Positions 50,523-59,732 of a stretch of DNA of 64,000 bases are shown here, in pieces (positions within the stretch are counted from its first letter, which is position 1; the number at the start of each line of letters is the position of its first letter). Both the position numbers and the translations under genes were made by a program. This stretch comes from Candidatus Delongbacteria bacterium. GTDB taxonomy: Bacteria > UBA4055. Where the stretch lies: assembly GCA_016937995.1 (NCBI GenBank), contig JAFGVM010000064.1, positions 1 to 64,000 on the forward strand, given 5' to 3'. The notes beneath the pieces are model-generated. The model saw only the letters and a program-made list of their open reading frames with translations, searched no databases and had not been told where the DNA came from.

Positions 50523-50542
50523 GTTAGTAAGTGTTCACTAAC
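50523..50542. promoter_or_regulatory. Probable TetR-family operator
   Basis: GTTAGT-N8-ACTAAC, with a central AAGTGTTC that also has partial symmetry. It lies between the regulator gene and a TATTAT -10-like box on the minus strand. The size and form fit TetR-family operators. Confidence 0.65.
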
Positions 50543-50660
50543 AAAGATAATACAGAGAGTATTGATAGTTCATGATTAATGTCAGGAAAGGAAAGATAAT
50601 TGAAAATTAAAATCAAAAGAATAAAGAATTTCAACACAGAGGGACCGTAACCTTTCGTCT

Positions 50661-50687
50661 ATTTTTATTGCGACTCGCAATAAAAAT
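50661..50687. repeat. 12-bp perfect inverted repeat upstream of the second cyclase gene
   Basis: ATTTTTATTGCG-ACT-CGCAATAAAAAT. The hairpin lies 44 nt before the start codon and contains a TTG (50668) that opens a longer but unlikely reading frame. It could be a leader structure or attenuator. Confidence 0.55.
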
Positions 50688-50730
50688 CCCTATTTTATCC
50701 AAAACCATGAAAATATACGAGGAAGAAACT

Positions 50731-53700
50731 ATGTCTCAACTGAACGGAGCATTCCCGAAGCATATTCATTCGCCTGAGTATTATATGAATAAACAGTTCA
50801 TGTTCATTGATATATCAGGGTTTACACCATTGTGTGATAAATTTATAAGTGAGAGCAGTTACGGAGCAGAAAAGATCGGTGATCTGGTGAACACAGTTTT
50901 TAATCCAATTATAGATTTTGTATTTGAAAAAGGTGGGGATGTTATTTCTTTTGCAGGTGATGCATTGTTCGTTGCAGTTGAAAAGAAATCGGTCAAAGCG
51001 GTACAGGATATGTCTCAGAAACTTATAAAAGAACAGACCATAGATAAAAGTCTTGCCATTACAATAGATATGCTGAAAGATGAATACTACCCGAATATTA
51101 TAAAGTCAGCTGAAGGAAGTTCATTTAGCTACTACCCACAGAAAGATAAAAATGATCTATTGAAAAATACTTTCCCTGACGAGATATATGAGATCTATCA
51201 AAGTAATTTCAGAGGTGAACTTAGAGCTGTACCTGTTTTCTTTATTCATATTTCAGAAAAATATTCTATAAACAAAATAAGACCGTTGCTTGAATTCATT
51301 ACAGAGAAATCAAAAGAGAATTCTGTTTATATCAATAAAATAGAATATCTCGACAAAGGCTGGATGATATTGCTTTCAGCGGGATCACCTGTATATTCCT
51401 CCGAAGCACCTGTCAAAATATATGAACTGTTATCCAAATTCTCCAAGAAAGCTAAAACTTATAATATCCCTGTGCAGATAGGTGGAACTCTTCAAAGAGG
51501 TTACTGCGGTATCATCGGTAATGAAAAGAGATGGGAATTTACTTTCTTAGGGTCAAATGTCAACCTTGCAGCCAGGATCGCCTTTTCTTCAGAAAATTAC
51601 AAGATCTCCTGTGATGAGTCATTTGCATATTCTTCTCAAAACCTTTTGAAGTCTGAGTCTATAGGTATAAAGACTTATAAAGGAGTAGGTGAAAGAGAAA
51701 TCTTTGAAATCACGGGTAAGATCAATGATACAAAAAATATTTTCGTAGGCAGGGAGAAAGAGGTACTATCATGCTTGAATTTCTTTTCAGGTGACAGAAG
51801 AGCTTTTGTACTTTTGAACGGTCCTTCAGGAATTGGAAAAACAGTACTTGCAGAACATATAATTCAATCTTTGGGTTATAAGTTTCTTATAAGATTAAAA
51901 GGTGTTTTCGGAAATGAATCAGCTTTCTCCTTATTCGATAATTTCTGTGATAAAAATTCGGGAGCAGCTGAAATATTCAAAAAATTCAAAGCTATAAAGC
52001 AACCAACTCTAATTTATATAGATGACCTGCATTTTGCCGATGACAGCAGTTTATTTATGTTTCACAGAATGATCAACGAAGGTAACCCGTTCGTTAATTT
52101 CATAGCTACAACGATAGGAAGGGAAAAAGTTAAGATCACACCTTTGTCTTACTATGAATCTTTGATAATTGATCTGCAGCCGTTCGACCCGAAAGATATT
52201 CAGCATATAACGAAGATGATATCAGGAATTAATATAACATTGAAGACCAGTAAAATGCTGCACAGATCAACTCAGGGAAATCCTTTATTCATTACTAAAA
52301 TACTGCCTTATATAACAAAAGATATTGAAAATTCAGGAAAAGTTCCCTATTCACTTCAGGAAATAATCTTGATGAAATTAAATGAAATTCCTGATAAAGG
52401 ACCGGAATTCATTGATGGGGGCTCTGTTTATGGTGATATTTTTGATCATGGTGTGGTTAGAGAAGTAATAAATCTGAAGGATAAAATATTTAGAGACATT
52501 GTTTCAAAGGCGGAGAACGAAGGATTAGTAAGAAGATCTCTTTCCCGTGATGAGATGGAGTTCTCGAACACAATTATAAGAGAAATTATCTATGAAAGAC
52601 TTTTAAAAAAGAAGATCGATTTTTTCAGGATAAAAATAGCAGAAGCTATTGTTGACTCAAAGACTAAAGATCTGAAAAAATTATATAAAGCAGTGACAAT
52701 GTACTTTTCTGCAAATGATAATAGAGCTCTACCTTTAGCTCTTAAACTTGTTGAAGAATTTAAAAGAACAAAAGATCATGGTACTTTAAGAAGTATCGTT
52801 CAAAGATCTTTTGAGTTCATTAAAAAGAATAACTTATATTCAAAGGCTTATGATTTTATTGAGTTGTTTTCAAGATCTTCTCAATTTGTTATTGGTGCAA
52901 AACTAACAACAATACTCGAAGAAATAGCCTTCAAGATAACTGATTGGAGAAATAATGAAAAATTACTTCTCTATATTGCAAGATTAGTTTTTGAGATACA
53001 GTTCAAAGCACCCGAGGAACTTCTGAAAAAATATCTGGAATTGAAAGGTGAAGATAAACATTATCTTTGGACAAAAGTAAAGACCTGTGCTTATGTAATA
53101 CCGCAAAACGAAGCTGTGAAGATATTTTACGATCTGAAAAATAAATTCGAAGGCAATGAAAGGGTAGAGTTCTATATAGATTTTGTGGGTTATGCATTCT
53201 TTATCACAGGGAATGTGGACATGGAAAAAGAAGGTATAAAGGAATTGCAGAGACTCGAATCATCTATGCCTGTTTATTTAAAAGTATCTTACTTGTTCAT
53301 AAAGAACAGCATAGCTATTCACAGGGACGATATGACTGAATCAAAAAAATGTCTTGATGAAATTACAAGTTATAATAAAAAAGATGTGGATCTTAGTGAT
53401 TCTTTCTCGATATACAATGATTATTCGATCCTTTATCTGAATTTGGCCTATGAAAATTTTGATAAAGAATATATTAAGAGATCTTTAAAGTATTCCATTA
53501 AAGCTGTTAAGGCAATGACAGACCTCCAAATAGAAGCTGATCTGCCTTTGATGACGACCAATCTTGCAAGTTACTATATGACCAGTGGTTATGTGAAGAA
53601 GGCGGAAAGAACTTATCTTGAAGGCTTGTATTATGGACTAAATATCGATCATCCTGTTGAGGTACTTTATACAAAATCTAGGATTGCTTTTCAAACTTCT

Positions 53701-54351
53701 GCATCAGGAGCTTATGCTCTTTCGATTAAGTTATCAGATGAAGTTATTCAGGGAAAGATCACAGATATCCTATCCGGTTCATATACCATCAAATATCTAT
53801 ATGGTGGTAAAAAGGAGAATGATCTCAAAACAGCCAAAAAATATGCTCTGGAGATAGCTAAATTCGGATCTGCAAAATGTTACTGGGAGATGTCAAGATT
53901 AATGACCCAGCAGGCATTTGCTGATAATGATATCAGTGAAATGAAAAAGATCAGAAGAGACTTGATGAAATGGAGAAAATATACTCAAAGGGCGGGAAAT
54001 CTGTTTGCAAATGAAACTACGATCAAAATACTTGGATTGATGAGTGGAATTAAGACAGAAGCTGTAAAAGTAAGAGACAGATTGTCAAAACTTGAAAAAC
54101 TGAATGTTAATTTCAGTCTTCAAGGTAAATGCTGCTATGCTTTAGGACTTCATCATAAAGATATTGATCTTCTCAAAAAAGCAAAGAAATATGCTTTAAA
54201 GATGAGAGAATATCCGTTCGTTTTAAGGATCGAAAAAGAACTATACAGGATCACACAAGATAATTACTGGTCCCGAAGGATGAAAATATCAGAGAAGAAG
54301 CTTAAAGAAGTGAATAAGATAAAGAGTATTGAGGAATTCTTTGGATACTAA
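50731..54351 (+). CDS. Soluble adenylyl cyclase-like protein: two cyclase domains, NTPase, helical repeats (second paralogue)
   Basis: A 1,206-residue paralogue of 35658-39599. Domain 1 (~20-160) has metal-binding Asp27 and Asp77 (MFIDISGFT, FAGDALFVAV) but is about 40 residues shorter. Domain 2 (~167-325) has Lys203, Asn278 and Arg282 in FLGSNVNLAARI; Ser275 replaces the Asp of the other protein at the purine-reading position. Walker A GPSGIGKT (364-371) and LIYIDDLHFADDSSLFMFH follow, then a long helical region with weaker TPR repeats. I start at ATG 50731 because GAGGAAG lies 5 nt upstream; longer frames from 50668 or 50707 run through a palindrome. It probably makes cAMP or another nucleotide signal. 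Confidence 0.86.
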   Translation: MSQLNGAFPKHIHSPEYYMNKQFMFIDISGFTPLCDKFISESSYGAEKIGDLVNTVFNPIIDFVFEKGGDVISFAGDALFVAVEKKSVKAVQDMSQKLIKEQTIDKSLAITIDMLKDEYYPNIIKSAEGSSFSYYPQKDKNDLLKNTFPDEIYEIYQSNFRGELRAVPVFFIHISEKYSINKIRPLLEFITEKSKENSVYINKIEYLDKGWMILLSAGSPVYSSEAPVKIYELLSKFSKKAKTYNIPVQIGGTLQRGYCGIIGNEKRWEFTFLGSNVNLAARIAFSSENYKISCDESFAYSSQNLLKSESIGIKTYKGVGEREIFEITGKINDTKNIFVGREKEVLSCLNFFSGDRRAFVLLNGPSGIGKTVLAEHIIQSLGYKFLIRLKGVFGNESAFSLFDNFCDKNSGAAEIFKKFKAIKQPTLIYIDDLHFADDSSLFMFHRMINEGNPFVNFIATTIGREKVKITPLSYYESLIIDLQPFDPKDIQHITKMISGINITLKTSKMLHRSTQGNPLFITKILPYITKDIENSGKVPYSLQEIILMKLNEIPDKGPEFIDGGSVYGDIFDHGVVREVINLKDKIFRDIVSKAENEGLVRRSLSRDEMEFSNTIIREIIYERLLKKKIDFFRIKIAEAIVDSKTKDLKKLYKAVTMYFSANDNRALPLALKLVEEFKRTKDHGTLRSIVQRSFEFIKKNNLYSKAYDFIELFSRSSQFVIGAKLTTILEEIAFKITDWRNNEKLLLYIARLVFEIQFKAPEELLKKYLELKGEDKHYLWTKVKTCAYVIPQNEAVKIFYDLKNKFEGNERVEFYIDFVGYAFFITGNVDMEKEGIKELQRLESSMPVYLKVSYLFIKNSIAIHRDDMTESKKCLDEITSYNKKDVDLSDSFSIYNDYSILYLNLAYENFDKEYIKRSLKYSIKAVKAMTDLQIEADLPLMTTNLASYYMTSGYVKKAERTYLEGLYYGLNIDHPVEVLYTKSRIAFQTSASGAYALSIKLSDEVIQGKITDILSGSYTIKYLYGGKKENDLKTAKKYALEIAKFGSAKCYWEMSRLMTQQAFADNDISEMKKIRRDLMKWRKYTQRAGNLFANETTIKILGLMSGIKTEAVKVRDRLSKLEKLNVNFSLQGKCCYALGLHHKDIDLLKKAKKYALKMREYPFVLRIEKELYRITQDNYWSRRMKISEKKLKEVNKIKSIEEFFGY

Positions 54352-54364
54352 TAGCAGGTATGAA

Positions 54365-55156
54365 CTATCTTCCGTACTTATAGAATAATTTATTTACCCA
54401 TACCGGCATAAATCTGAGGAATGTTTTTGCCAATATTTTAGGTATCTGAAAATAACCGTGAAGTTTTTTTACCAGAAAAAAAGAAACTCTCATTTCATTT
54501 TTAACGTTGCTGAATAGAGTTCTGTTCTTCCAGAACTTATCTGTAACCCTGAAATATATCAACGGTTCATGAATGTTATTCATTTTAACATTTTTAACGA
54601 CTGCTCTAGACCAGAGATCATAATCCTGACTTTTTCTGTAATTCTCGTTATAATATCCGACAACATCAAAGAACTCTCTTCTGAAAGCTACAGATGGGTG
54701 AATGAAAGGATTTCTTGTAAATGCCCATTTTTTTATGTCTACCTGGTAAGGCATATTTTTATAGAATATCTCTGCTCCGTCCTTATTAATCTCAATACAT
54801 TCTGTACCGATTAACATAAGATCTTCATCGACTTTAAATTCTTCCAGAGTTCTCTCGAATCTTTTACGGTGAGAAATGTCATCAGCGTCCATTCTGAAAT
54901 AAATATCAGCAGGATATTTTTTTAATGCTTTGTTCAAGGTTGCAGCAAGACCGATATTTTCTTCATTTCTCATGATGGTGATCCTGCGATCGTTCAGAGA
55001 ATTAATGTACAGGTCAATATCTTCATTAGTTTTACCATCTATACAAAGTATAAGATCAAAATCAGAATATGATTGAGATAGAATACTGTTCAGAGCCAAT
55101 TTGAAATACTTTAGCTCATCACTGAGGGAAACAGGTAGTAAAACTTTGATATTCAT
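54365..55156 (-). CDS. Family 2 glycosyltransferase
   Basis: A 263-residue GT2 enzyme, last gene of the polysaccharide cluster. MNIKVLLPVSLSDELKYFKLALNSILSQSYSDFDLILCIDG is the GT-A start, FRMDADDISHRKRFERTL (~89-106) holds the DxD metal site, and NPFIHPSVAFRREFFDVVGYY with SQDYDLWSRAV (~150-187) the acceptor region. It belongs to the same subgroup as the GT2 at 59719-60753. It lies 100 nt downstream of the previous GT gene, so it may be partly separate. Convergent with the cyclase gene, with no evident terminator in the 13-nt gap. The sugar is unknown. Confidence 0.88.
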   Translation of the reverse strand: MNIKVLLPVSLSDELKYFKLALNSILSQSYSDFDLILCIDGKTNEDIDLYINSLNDRRITIMRNEENIGLAATLNKALKKYPADIYFRMDADDISHRKRFERTLEEFKVDEDLMLIGTECIEINKDGAEIFYKNMPYQVDIKKWAFTRNPFIHPSVAFRREFFDVVGYYNENYRKSQDYDLWSRAVVKNVKMNNIHEPLIYFRVTDKFWKNRTLFSNVKNEMRVSFFLVKKLHGYFQIPKILAKTFLRFMPVWVNKLFYKYGR

Positions 55157-55256
55157 TAACAGGTCTTATCTTTAATTTTTAGCTACAGTATGAAAAATAT
55201 AGTATTTTAATGAAATAGTAAAGAGGAAAATGAGACTGAATTATAAAACAATTTCA

Positions 55257-56390
55257 TTAAGTAATATGTACTTTATCGTTAATCATGGATTGGTATAATT
55301 CTGAATATTTATCTGACATAGCTTGAGAAGAAAAGTGTACTTTAATAATTTGTGAACAATCTGTTTTATTATGCAGCAATTCTATAGCTTGTTTGAGTTT
55401 GTTGGATAGTGCAACAGAATCATTATTCTTAAACAAAACACCAACATCACTTTTGTTAAAATAGGTAAGAATTTCTTCAAATGCTGGGATATCTGAAAGT
55501 ATACAGAATAATCCACAAGAAATAGCTTCGGTCACAACTAATCCAAATCCTTCAGTTAAAGATGAACTTATAAAGACATCAGAAGCTTGATAGTAATCTT
55601 CGACATTAGTTTGTCTTCCAACAAATTTAATATTATCAGAACTATTAGATAAAGTCTTACATTCTTCTAATAATTCTCCGTCTCCCACAAAAATTAGTAA
55701 TGACTTTTCAACTTCTGAAATCATAAAAGCTTTAATTGTTGTGATAGGATCTTTTAGTTGTGTTAAATGGCCTACAGATAAAAAAACAACTCGATCAGCA
55801 GGTATTTTAAGCTTATCTCTTAATTTTAATTTTGCAGATAAAGGAATAGAAAAGAATTTTTTTGAATCTATGCCATTATAAACAACAGAAGTATTGAGAG
55901 AGTATCGATTTTTTAAATGCTTGGAAATACTTTTTGAGATTGATACAGGTTGGCTTATCTTTTTCAAAATCTTCATGTGAAAATACAGCATAATATTTCC
56001 TAAGAATTTACCGTATCTTAATAGGTAATCTTTATTTGGAAAATTATGAATTGTAGAAACTGTGCTATATTTTTTTGAGAATATCGAACACAAATAATCA
56101 CTTCGAATACCATGAGAGTGTATTAAGTCAGGATTGATATTGTTGATTATTTTTGAAGTATTTCTTTTCAAAAAAAAGATACCTTTTAGTCTTGATAGTT
56201 TAACCTGACTAACATCCGATCCTTCTTTTACGAATTCATCAATAAGTGAATGTTGTGGTTCTTTTGACAATGTAATTATAAAAACATCAAATAGTTTTTT
56301 ATCAAGGTTTTTAACAATGCTCAATAGAACTTGGACTGGTCCACAATTTTTAAGAGTTGATACGATATATACTATTTTTATTTTTTTCAT
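55257..56390 (-). CDS. Family 4 glycosyltransferase
   Basis: A 377-residue GT-B retaining glycosyltransferase. The N domain begins IVYIVSTLKNCGPVQVLLSIVKNL; the C domain has VFLSVGHLTQLKDPITTIKAF, LIFVGDGELLEE, and the nucleotide-sugar site SSSLTEGFGLVVTEAISCGLFCILSDIPAFEEIL with the E-x7-E pattern. It starts 1 nt after the next upstream gene ends, so it is in the same operon. It has IRSDYLCS and HSHGIR segments of the acceptor side. The donor sugar cannot be told. Confidence 0.9.
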   Translation of the reverse strand: MKKIKIVYIVSTLKNCGPVQVLLSIVKNLDKKLFDVFIITLSKEPQHSLIDEFVKEGSDVSQVKLSRLKGIFFLKRNTSKIINNINPDLIHSHGIRSDYLCSIFSKKYSTVSTIHNFPNKDYLLRYGKFLGNIMLYFHMKILKKISQPVSISKSISKHLKNRYSLNTSVVYNGIDSKKFFSIPLSAKLKLRDKLKIPADRVVFLSVGHLTQLKDPITTIKAFMISEVEKSLLIFVGDGELLEECKTLSNSSDNIKFVGRQTNVEDYYQASDVFISSSLTEGFGLVVTEAISCGLFCILSDIPAFEEILTYFNKSDVGVLFKNNDSVALSNKLKQAIELLHNKTDCSQIIKVHFSSQAMSDKYSELYQSMINDKVHIT

Positions 56391-56391
56391 A

Positions 56392-57477
56392 TTATAATTT
56401 TATCATTTCATTCCATTTATCCATATATTTATCTACAGAAAGAGTGTCAGATATTTTTATAGCATTATTACCCAAATTTCTTCTTAATTCACTATCTGTA
56501 AGTAAAAGTCTTATTTTTTCGCTAAGTTCCTCGATATTTTCATTTTGAATAAGAATACCGTTAACATTATTTTCAATTATATTTCTAGGCCCATTCGGAC
56601 AATCTGTTGAAATAACAGGTAAGCCTGCAGACATAGCTTCAGCTATAACCATTCCGAAAGATTCGGATTTTGACGACAAAACGAATATGTCTGATTGGAC
56701 CATCTTTTCTACTATATTGTCAACTGGATCATGAATGATTATTTTTTGTTCAAGACCTAGGTTGTTAATTAAATTATTTAAATTACTTAACTCTGGGCCT
56801 GAACCATAAATATTCAATTTTAATTTCGGGAACTCTTTTTCTACTTTAGAAAAAGCATGTACAAGGATATCAAAACCTTTGTCTTTTATCAATCTACCTA
56901 CGCTTATCAATTCGTATTTTAAATCGCTATAATTTGTTTTAAATAAGCTGGAATTCATAATAGGGTTGTATACAACATGTATTTTATTGCTCAATACTGA
57001 TGAAAAAAAAATCTTATCCTCAGGAGTAATAACAGTGATTGCTTTTGTAAGTTTATATGTTTTTATTCTCAGAAATTCCCATATATTGCCGATTTTTTTA
57101 AAGCAAAGTGCAAAATGCTCAGTTGCAATTACTGGAATTTTAGTTTTGAATAGAGAGATTATGGTTAAAATATTCAATATATCTGCAAATGAAATAATTA
57201 GGTCGGGTTTTGTTCTTAGAATCGCTTTCCTAATCTTATATAGTGTTACTGGAAAATATAATGATTTTAAGACAGGATTTTTGATCTTGCCGAGTATGTC
57301 AGTTTTGATCAATTTGATTTGGGGATCCAACGGATAAAAACTATTTTTAGAAGTATCACTGACTGTTAATATAGTAACTTTATGATCACGCTTCACCAAT
57401 TCAGATGATAGGATGGACATTACTCTTTCAGTTCCCCCAGAGTTACTCATTTTTGATATTATTAAAGTTATTCTCAT
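56392..57477 (-). CDS. Family 4 glycosyltransferase
   Basis: A 361-residue GT4 enzyme. GGTERVMSILSSELVKRDHKVTILT marks the N domain, LISVGRLIKDKGFDILVHAFSKV the hinge and donor domain, and SSKSESFGMVIAEAMSAGLPVISTDCPNGPRNII the E-x7-E donor site. The latter, with CPNGPRNII, resembles N-acetylgalactosaminyl- and galactosyltransferases of the EpsF/PglH type. It is followed after 1 nt by the next GT4 gene and preceded by an 17-nt gap, so it is operonic. Confidence 0.9.
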   Translation of the reverse strand: MRITLIISKMSNSGGTERVMSILSSELVKRDHKVTILTVSDTSKNSFYPLDPQIKLIKTDILGKIKNPVLKSLYFPVTLYKIRKAILRTKPDLIISFADILNILTIISLFKTKIPVIATEHFALCFKKIGNIWEFLRIKTYKLTKAITVITPEDKIFFSSVLSNKIHVVYNPIMNSSLFKTNYSDLKYELISVGRLIKDKGFDILVHAFSKVEKEFPKLKLNIYGSGPELSNLNNLINNLGLEQKIIIHDPVDNIVEKMVQSDIFVLSSKSESFGMVIAEAMSAGLPVISTDCPNGPRNIIENNVNGILIQNENIEELSEKIRLLLTDSELRRNLGNNAIKISDTLSVDKYMDKWNEMIKL

Positions 57478-57494
57478 TTGATCTATACAATTCC

Positions 57495-58499
57495 CTAAAA
57501 TAATCTTGATTTTTTGTTCTTGTAGATATTGAAGTATATATTGTCGAAATATAAAAGCATAATTGATTTAATCATAAGTTTATAATTTTTAAATGGATTC
57601 ATATAAAATGCTCTTCTAAGGAAATATTTTATTATCTTCCTTTTTCTTAAACTGAAATATTTTTTTTCTTCTTTCAATACGGCCCAATTTGTAAGTATCA
57701 TAACAGTAGTTCTGACAATTTTGTCATACTTAACAGCATTTATGATCTTCGAATCCTCTTTTTGGTCTATGAATTTTTTTTCCAGATGGTAGAGTGATTT
57801 CAATATTGTAAGATATTTTAGATTTTTCAGATTCTGCATTGTTCCCTGATCATGTCTGAGATAAATTAGAAGCTCTTTATTAACACAGCTAACTCTATTT
57901 GCTTTGGCAAGTGATTCGTAGTTAAATATCTGATCCTCACCATAGCTGATATTTTCATAAAATCTGATCTTATTATTTTCTAATAACTTTTTATCGAATA
58001 AAATGCTCCAAATGTACATATATGTTTCAGATTTAAGGTATTTCAATAAAACATCTTTTCCGGATAAAACACCTTCTGTGTATTTATATCTATCCAGGTA
58101 TGTTCTGAAAACAGATCCGTCAGTCAAGACTTCAGTATAACCACAATAGACCATATCTGAACCATTTTCAATGATTTTATTATACATTAATTCAAGGTAA
58201 TTATTTTCCACATGATCATCACCGTCAATGAAACAAATATATTTACCGATCGAAAGTTCAATCCCGATATTTCTACTTTTACTTACCCCTTTATTTTCTT
58301 GGTCGATCACACGATAATTTGAGAAAATGTCCTTATAAGAGTTGATCACATCCAAAGTACTATCAGTTGAACCATCGTTTACAACTATTATTTCAAAATT
58401 TTGGAAAGTCTGATTTTTTAAACTGTCCAATGTTTTTGATACGAAGTTACCAACGTTAAATGCCGGTATTATGACAGTGATATATATATCGTTGATCAT
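57495..58499 (-). CDS. Family 2 glycosyltransferase (EpsJ-like)
   Basis: A 334-residue GT2 with an N-terminal catalytic domain: YITVIIPAFNVGNFVSKTLDSLKNQTFQNFEIIVVNDGSTDSTLD (residues 6-51), CFIDGDDHVENNYLELM (DxD-type site), and SYGEDQIFNYESLAKA (catalytic ED). The ~100-residue C-terminal part is basic and may bind membrane. It directly abuts the preceding GT4 gene (58499/58500). It belongs to the group often found in exopolysaccharide clusters. Confidence 0.9.
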   Translation of the reverse strand: MINDIYITVIIPAFNVGNFVSKTLDSLKNQTFQNFEIIVVNDGSTDSTLDVINSYKDIFSNYRVIDQENKGVSKSRNIGIELSIGKYICFIDGDDHVENNYLELMYNKIIENGSDMVYCGYTEVLTDGSVFRTYLDRYKYTEGVLSGKDVLLKYLKSETYMYIWSILFDKKLLENNKIRFYENISYGEDQIFNYESLAKANRVSCVNKELLIYLRHDQGTMQNLKNLKYLTILKSLYHLEKKFIDQKEDSKIINAVKYDKIVRTTVMILTNWAVLKEEKKYFSLRKRKIIKYFLRRAFYMNPFKNYKLMIKSIMLLYFDNIYFNIYKNKKSRLF

Positions 58500-59732
58500 T
58501 TAGTTCTCATTTATAATTTCTAAATATTCATTGATAATTCTTTTGGAATCAAAATCAAATGCTCTGGCCTTACCTTTATCTGAGTAATCTTTACTCATAT
58601 TTTTATCATTGAGCAAAACTTTTATTGCATCTAAAAGAAATTTCTCTTCATTCGTTAATGGTTCATAAGCATTTCTGAATTTTCCATCGCAAACTGGCGT
58701 TAATATACCAAATTCAGCAAATTCAATTTTATCTTTCAAGTTAACATCCCGGGAGCCTGGAGCTAATATCTCTCTAGGACCAGCTTTACAATCAGGGAAT
58801 ATCACAGGCAAACAACAGATCATTGATTCAACTATAACATTTCCAAAACCTTCAAGTATTGAACTTGAAACAAATATGTCAGCACTTTTTAGAAGATTAT
58901 ATGGATTTTCAGTATAATCAATGAATCTGATACAGTCTTCCAGGTTTAACTCATTTATTAGGGTTAGTAACTGATCTTTTATTTTGATCTCAACATCTAA
59001 AAAGGCTTCACCGATTATTACGAGTTCTATGTCTGCAAATTCCTTTTTTACCTCTGAAAATGATCTGATTAAATGCCAAAAAGCTTTTGTATGACAAATC
59101 CTTCCGATTGTAATTAATCTTTTGGCATTAGATTTTTTTTGGAATTCTGTCGAGAGTGGTTCTGAAGACCGTTTGATAATGTCATCAGTATTAAACGGGT
59201 TGTATATCGGGACGATCTTTCTTTCCTGAAGATTAAAATTAGATACAAGGTCTTTTTTTAATGATCTGGATACAGTAATAATTTTATCACTTTTGTTATA
59301 TAAAAACCGTATCAAGACTTTGTTAACAACGCCTCTGAAATCCCTCCTTTCAGATTCCTCTTTCGACTTGTAGCTATGAATTGTAAGTATGGAGTTATTA
59401 GTTGATCTAGATAGAATGTTTAAAATGTTAGGGTGTTCACCAAAAGAAATTATTGATCCGAGATTATATTTTTTAACAAAATTTCTTAACATGAAAAATT
59501 TCTTAAAACTTCTGGTAAATCTGTGTATTATTTTATTGGATTGAGCATTTTGATCTAATATTAAAAGTTTACCTGAAAAATCAAATAACCTGTTCTTATT
59601 TGAGTATACAATGACAAAAACATTATAATGCTTTGAAAGCTCATTTGATAATGTCGTTGCAACCCTTTCGATCCCACCGATCACATTAAAATCTCTGAGC
59701 AATAAACCGATATTATTTTTATTTTCTGTCAT
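58500..59732 (-). CDS. Family 4 glycosyltransferase
   Basis: A 410-residue GT4. IGGIERVATTLSNELSKHYNVFVIV begins the N domain; LITIGRICHTKAFWHLIRSF the C domain; SSSILEGFGNVIVESMICCLPVIFPDCKAGPREIL is the donor site, similar to EpsF/GalNAc-transferase members. Length is a little above the usual 370 because of an insert near residues 320-345 (EILAPGSRDVNLKDKIEFAEFG). Its start overlaps the end of the upstream GT2 by 14 nt, so translation is coupled. Confidence 0.9.
   Translation of the reverse strand: MTENKNNIGLLLRDFNVIGGIERVATTLSNELSKHYNVFVIVYSNKNRLFDFSGKLLILDQNAQSNKIIHRFTRSFKKFFMLRNFVKKYNLGSIISFGEHPNILNILSRSTNNSILTIHSYKSKEESERRDFRGVVNKVLIRFLYNKSDKIITVSRSLKKDLVSNFNLQERKIVPIYNPFNTDDIIKRSSEPLSTEFQKKSNAKRLITIGRICHTKAFWHLIRSFSEVKKEFADIELVIIGEAFLDVEIKIKDQLLTLINELNLEDCIRFIDYTENPYNLLKSADIFVSSSILEGFGNVIVESMICCLPVIFPDCKAGPREILAPGSRDVNLKDKIEFAEFGILTPVCDGKFRNAYEPLTNEEKFLLDAIKVLLNDKNMSKDYSDKGKARAFDFDSKRIINEYLEIINEN

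Noticed and set aside
50668-50730. Cyclase start at TTG 50668
   Set aside because: It lies in a 12-bp inverted repeat and the extra residues resemble no cyclase N terminus. GAGGAAG precedes ATG 50731.
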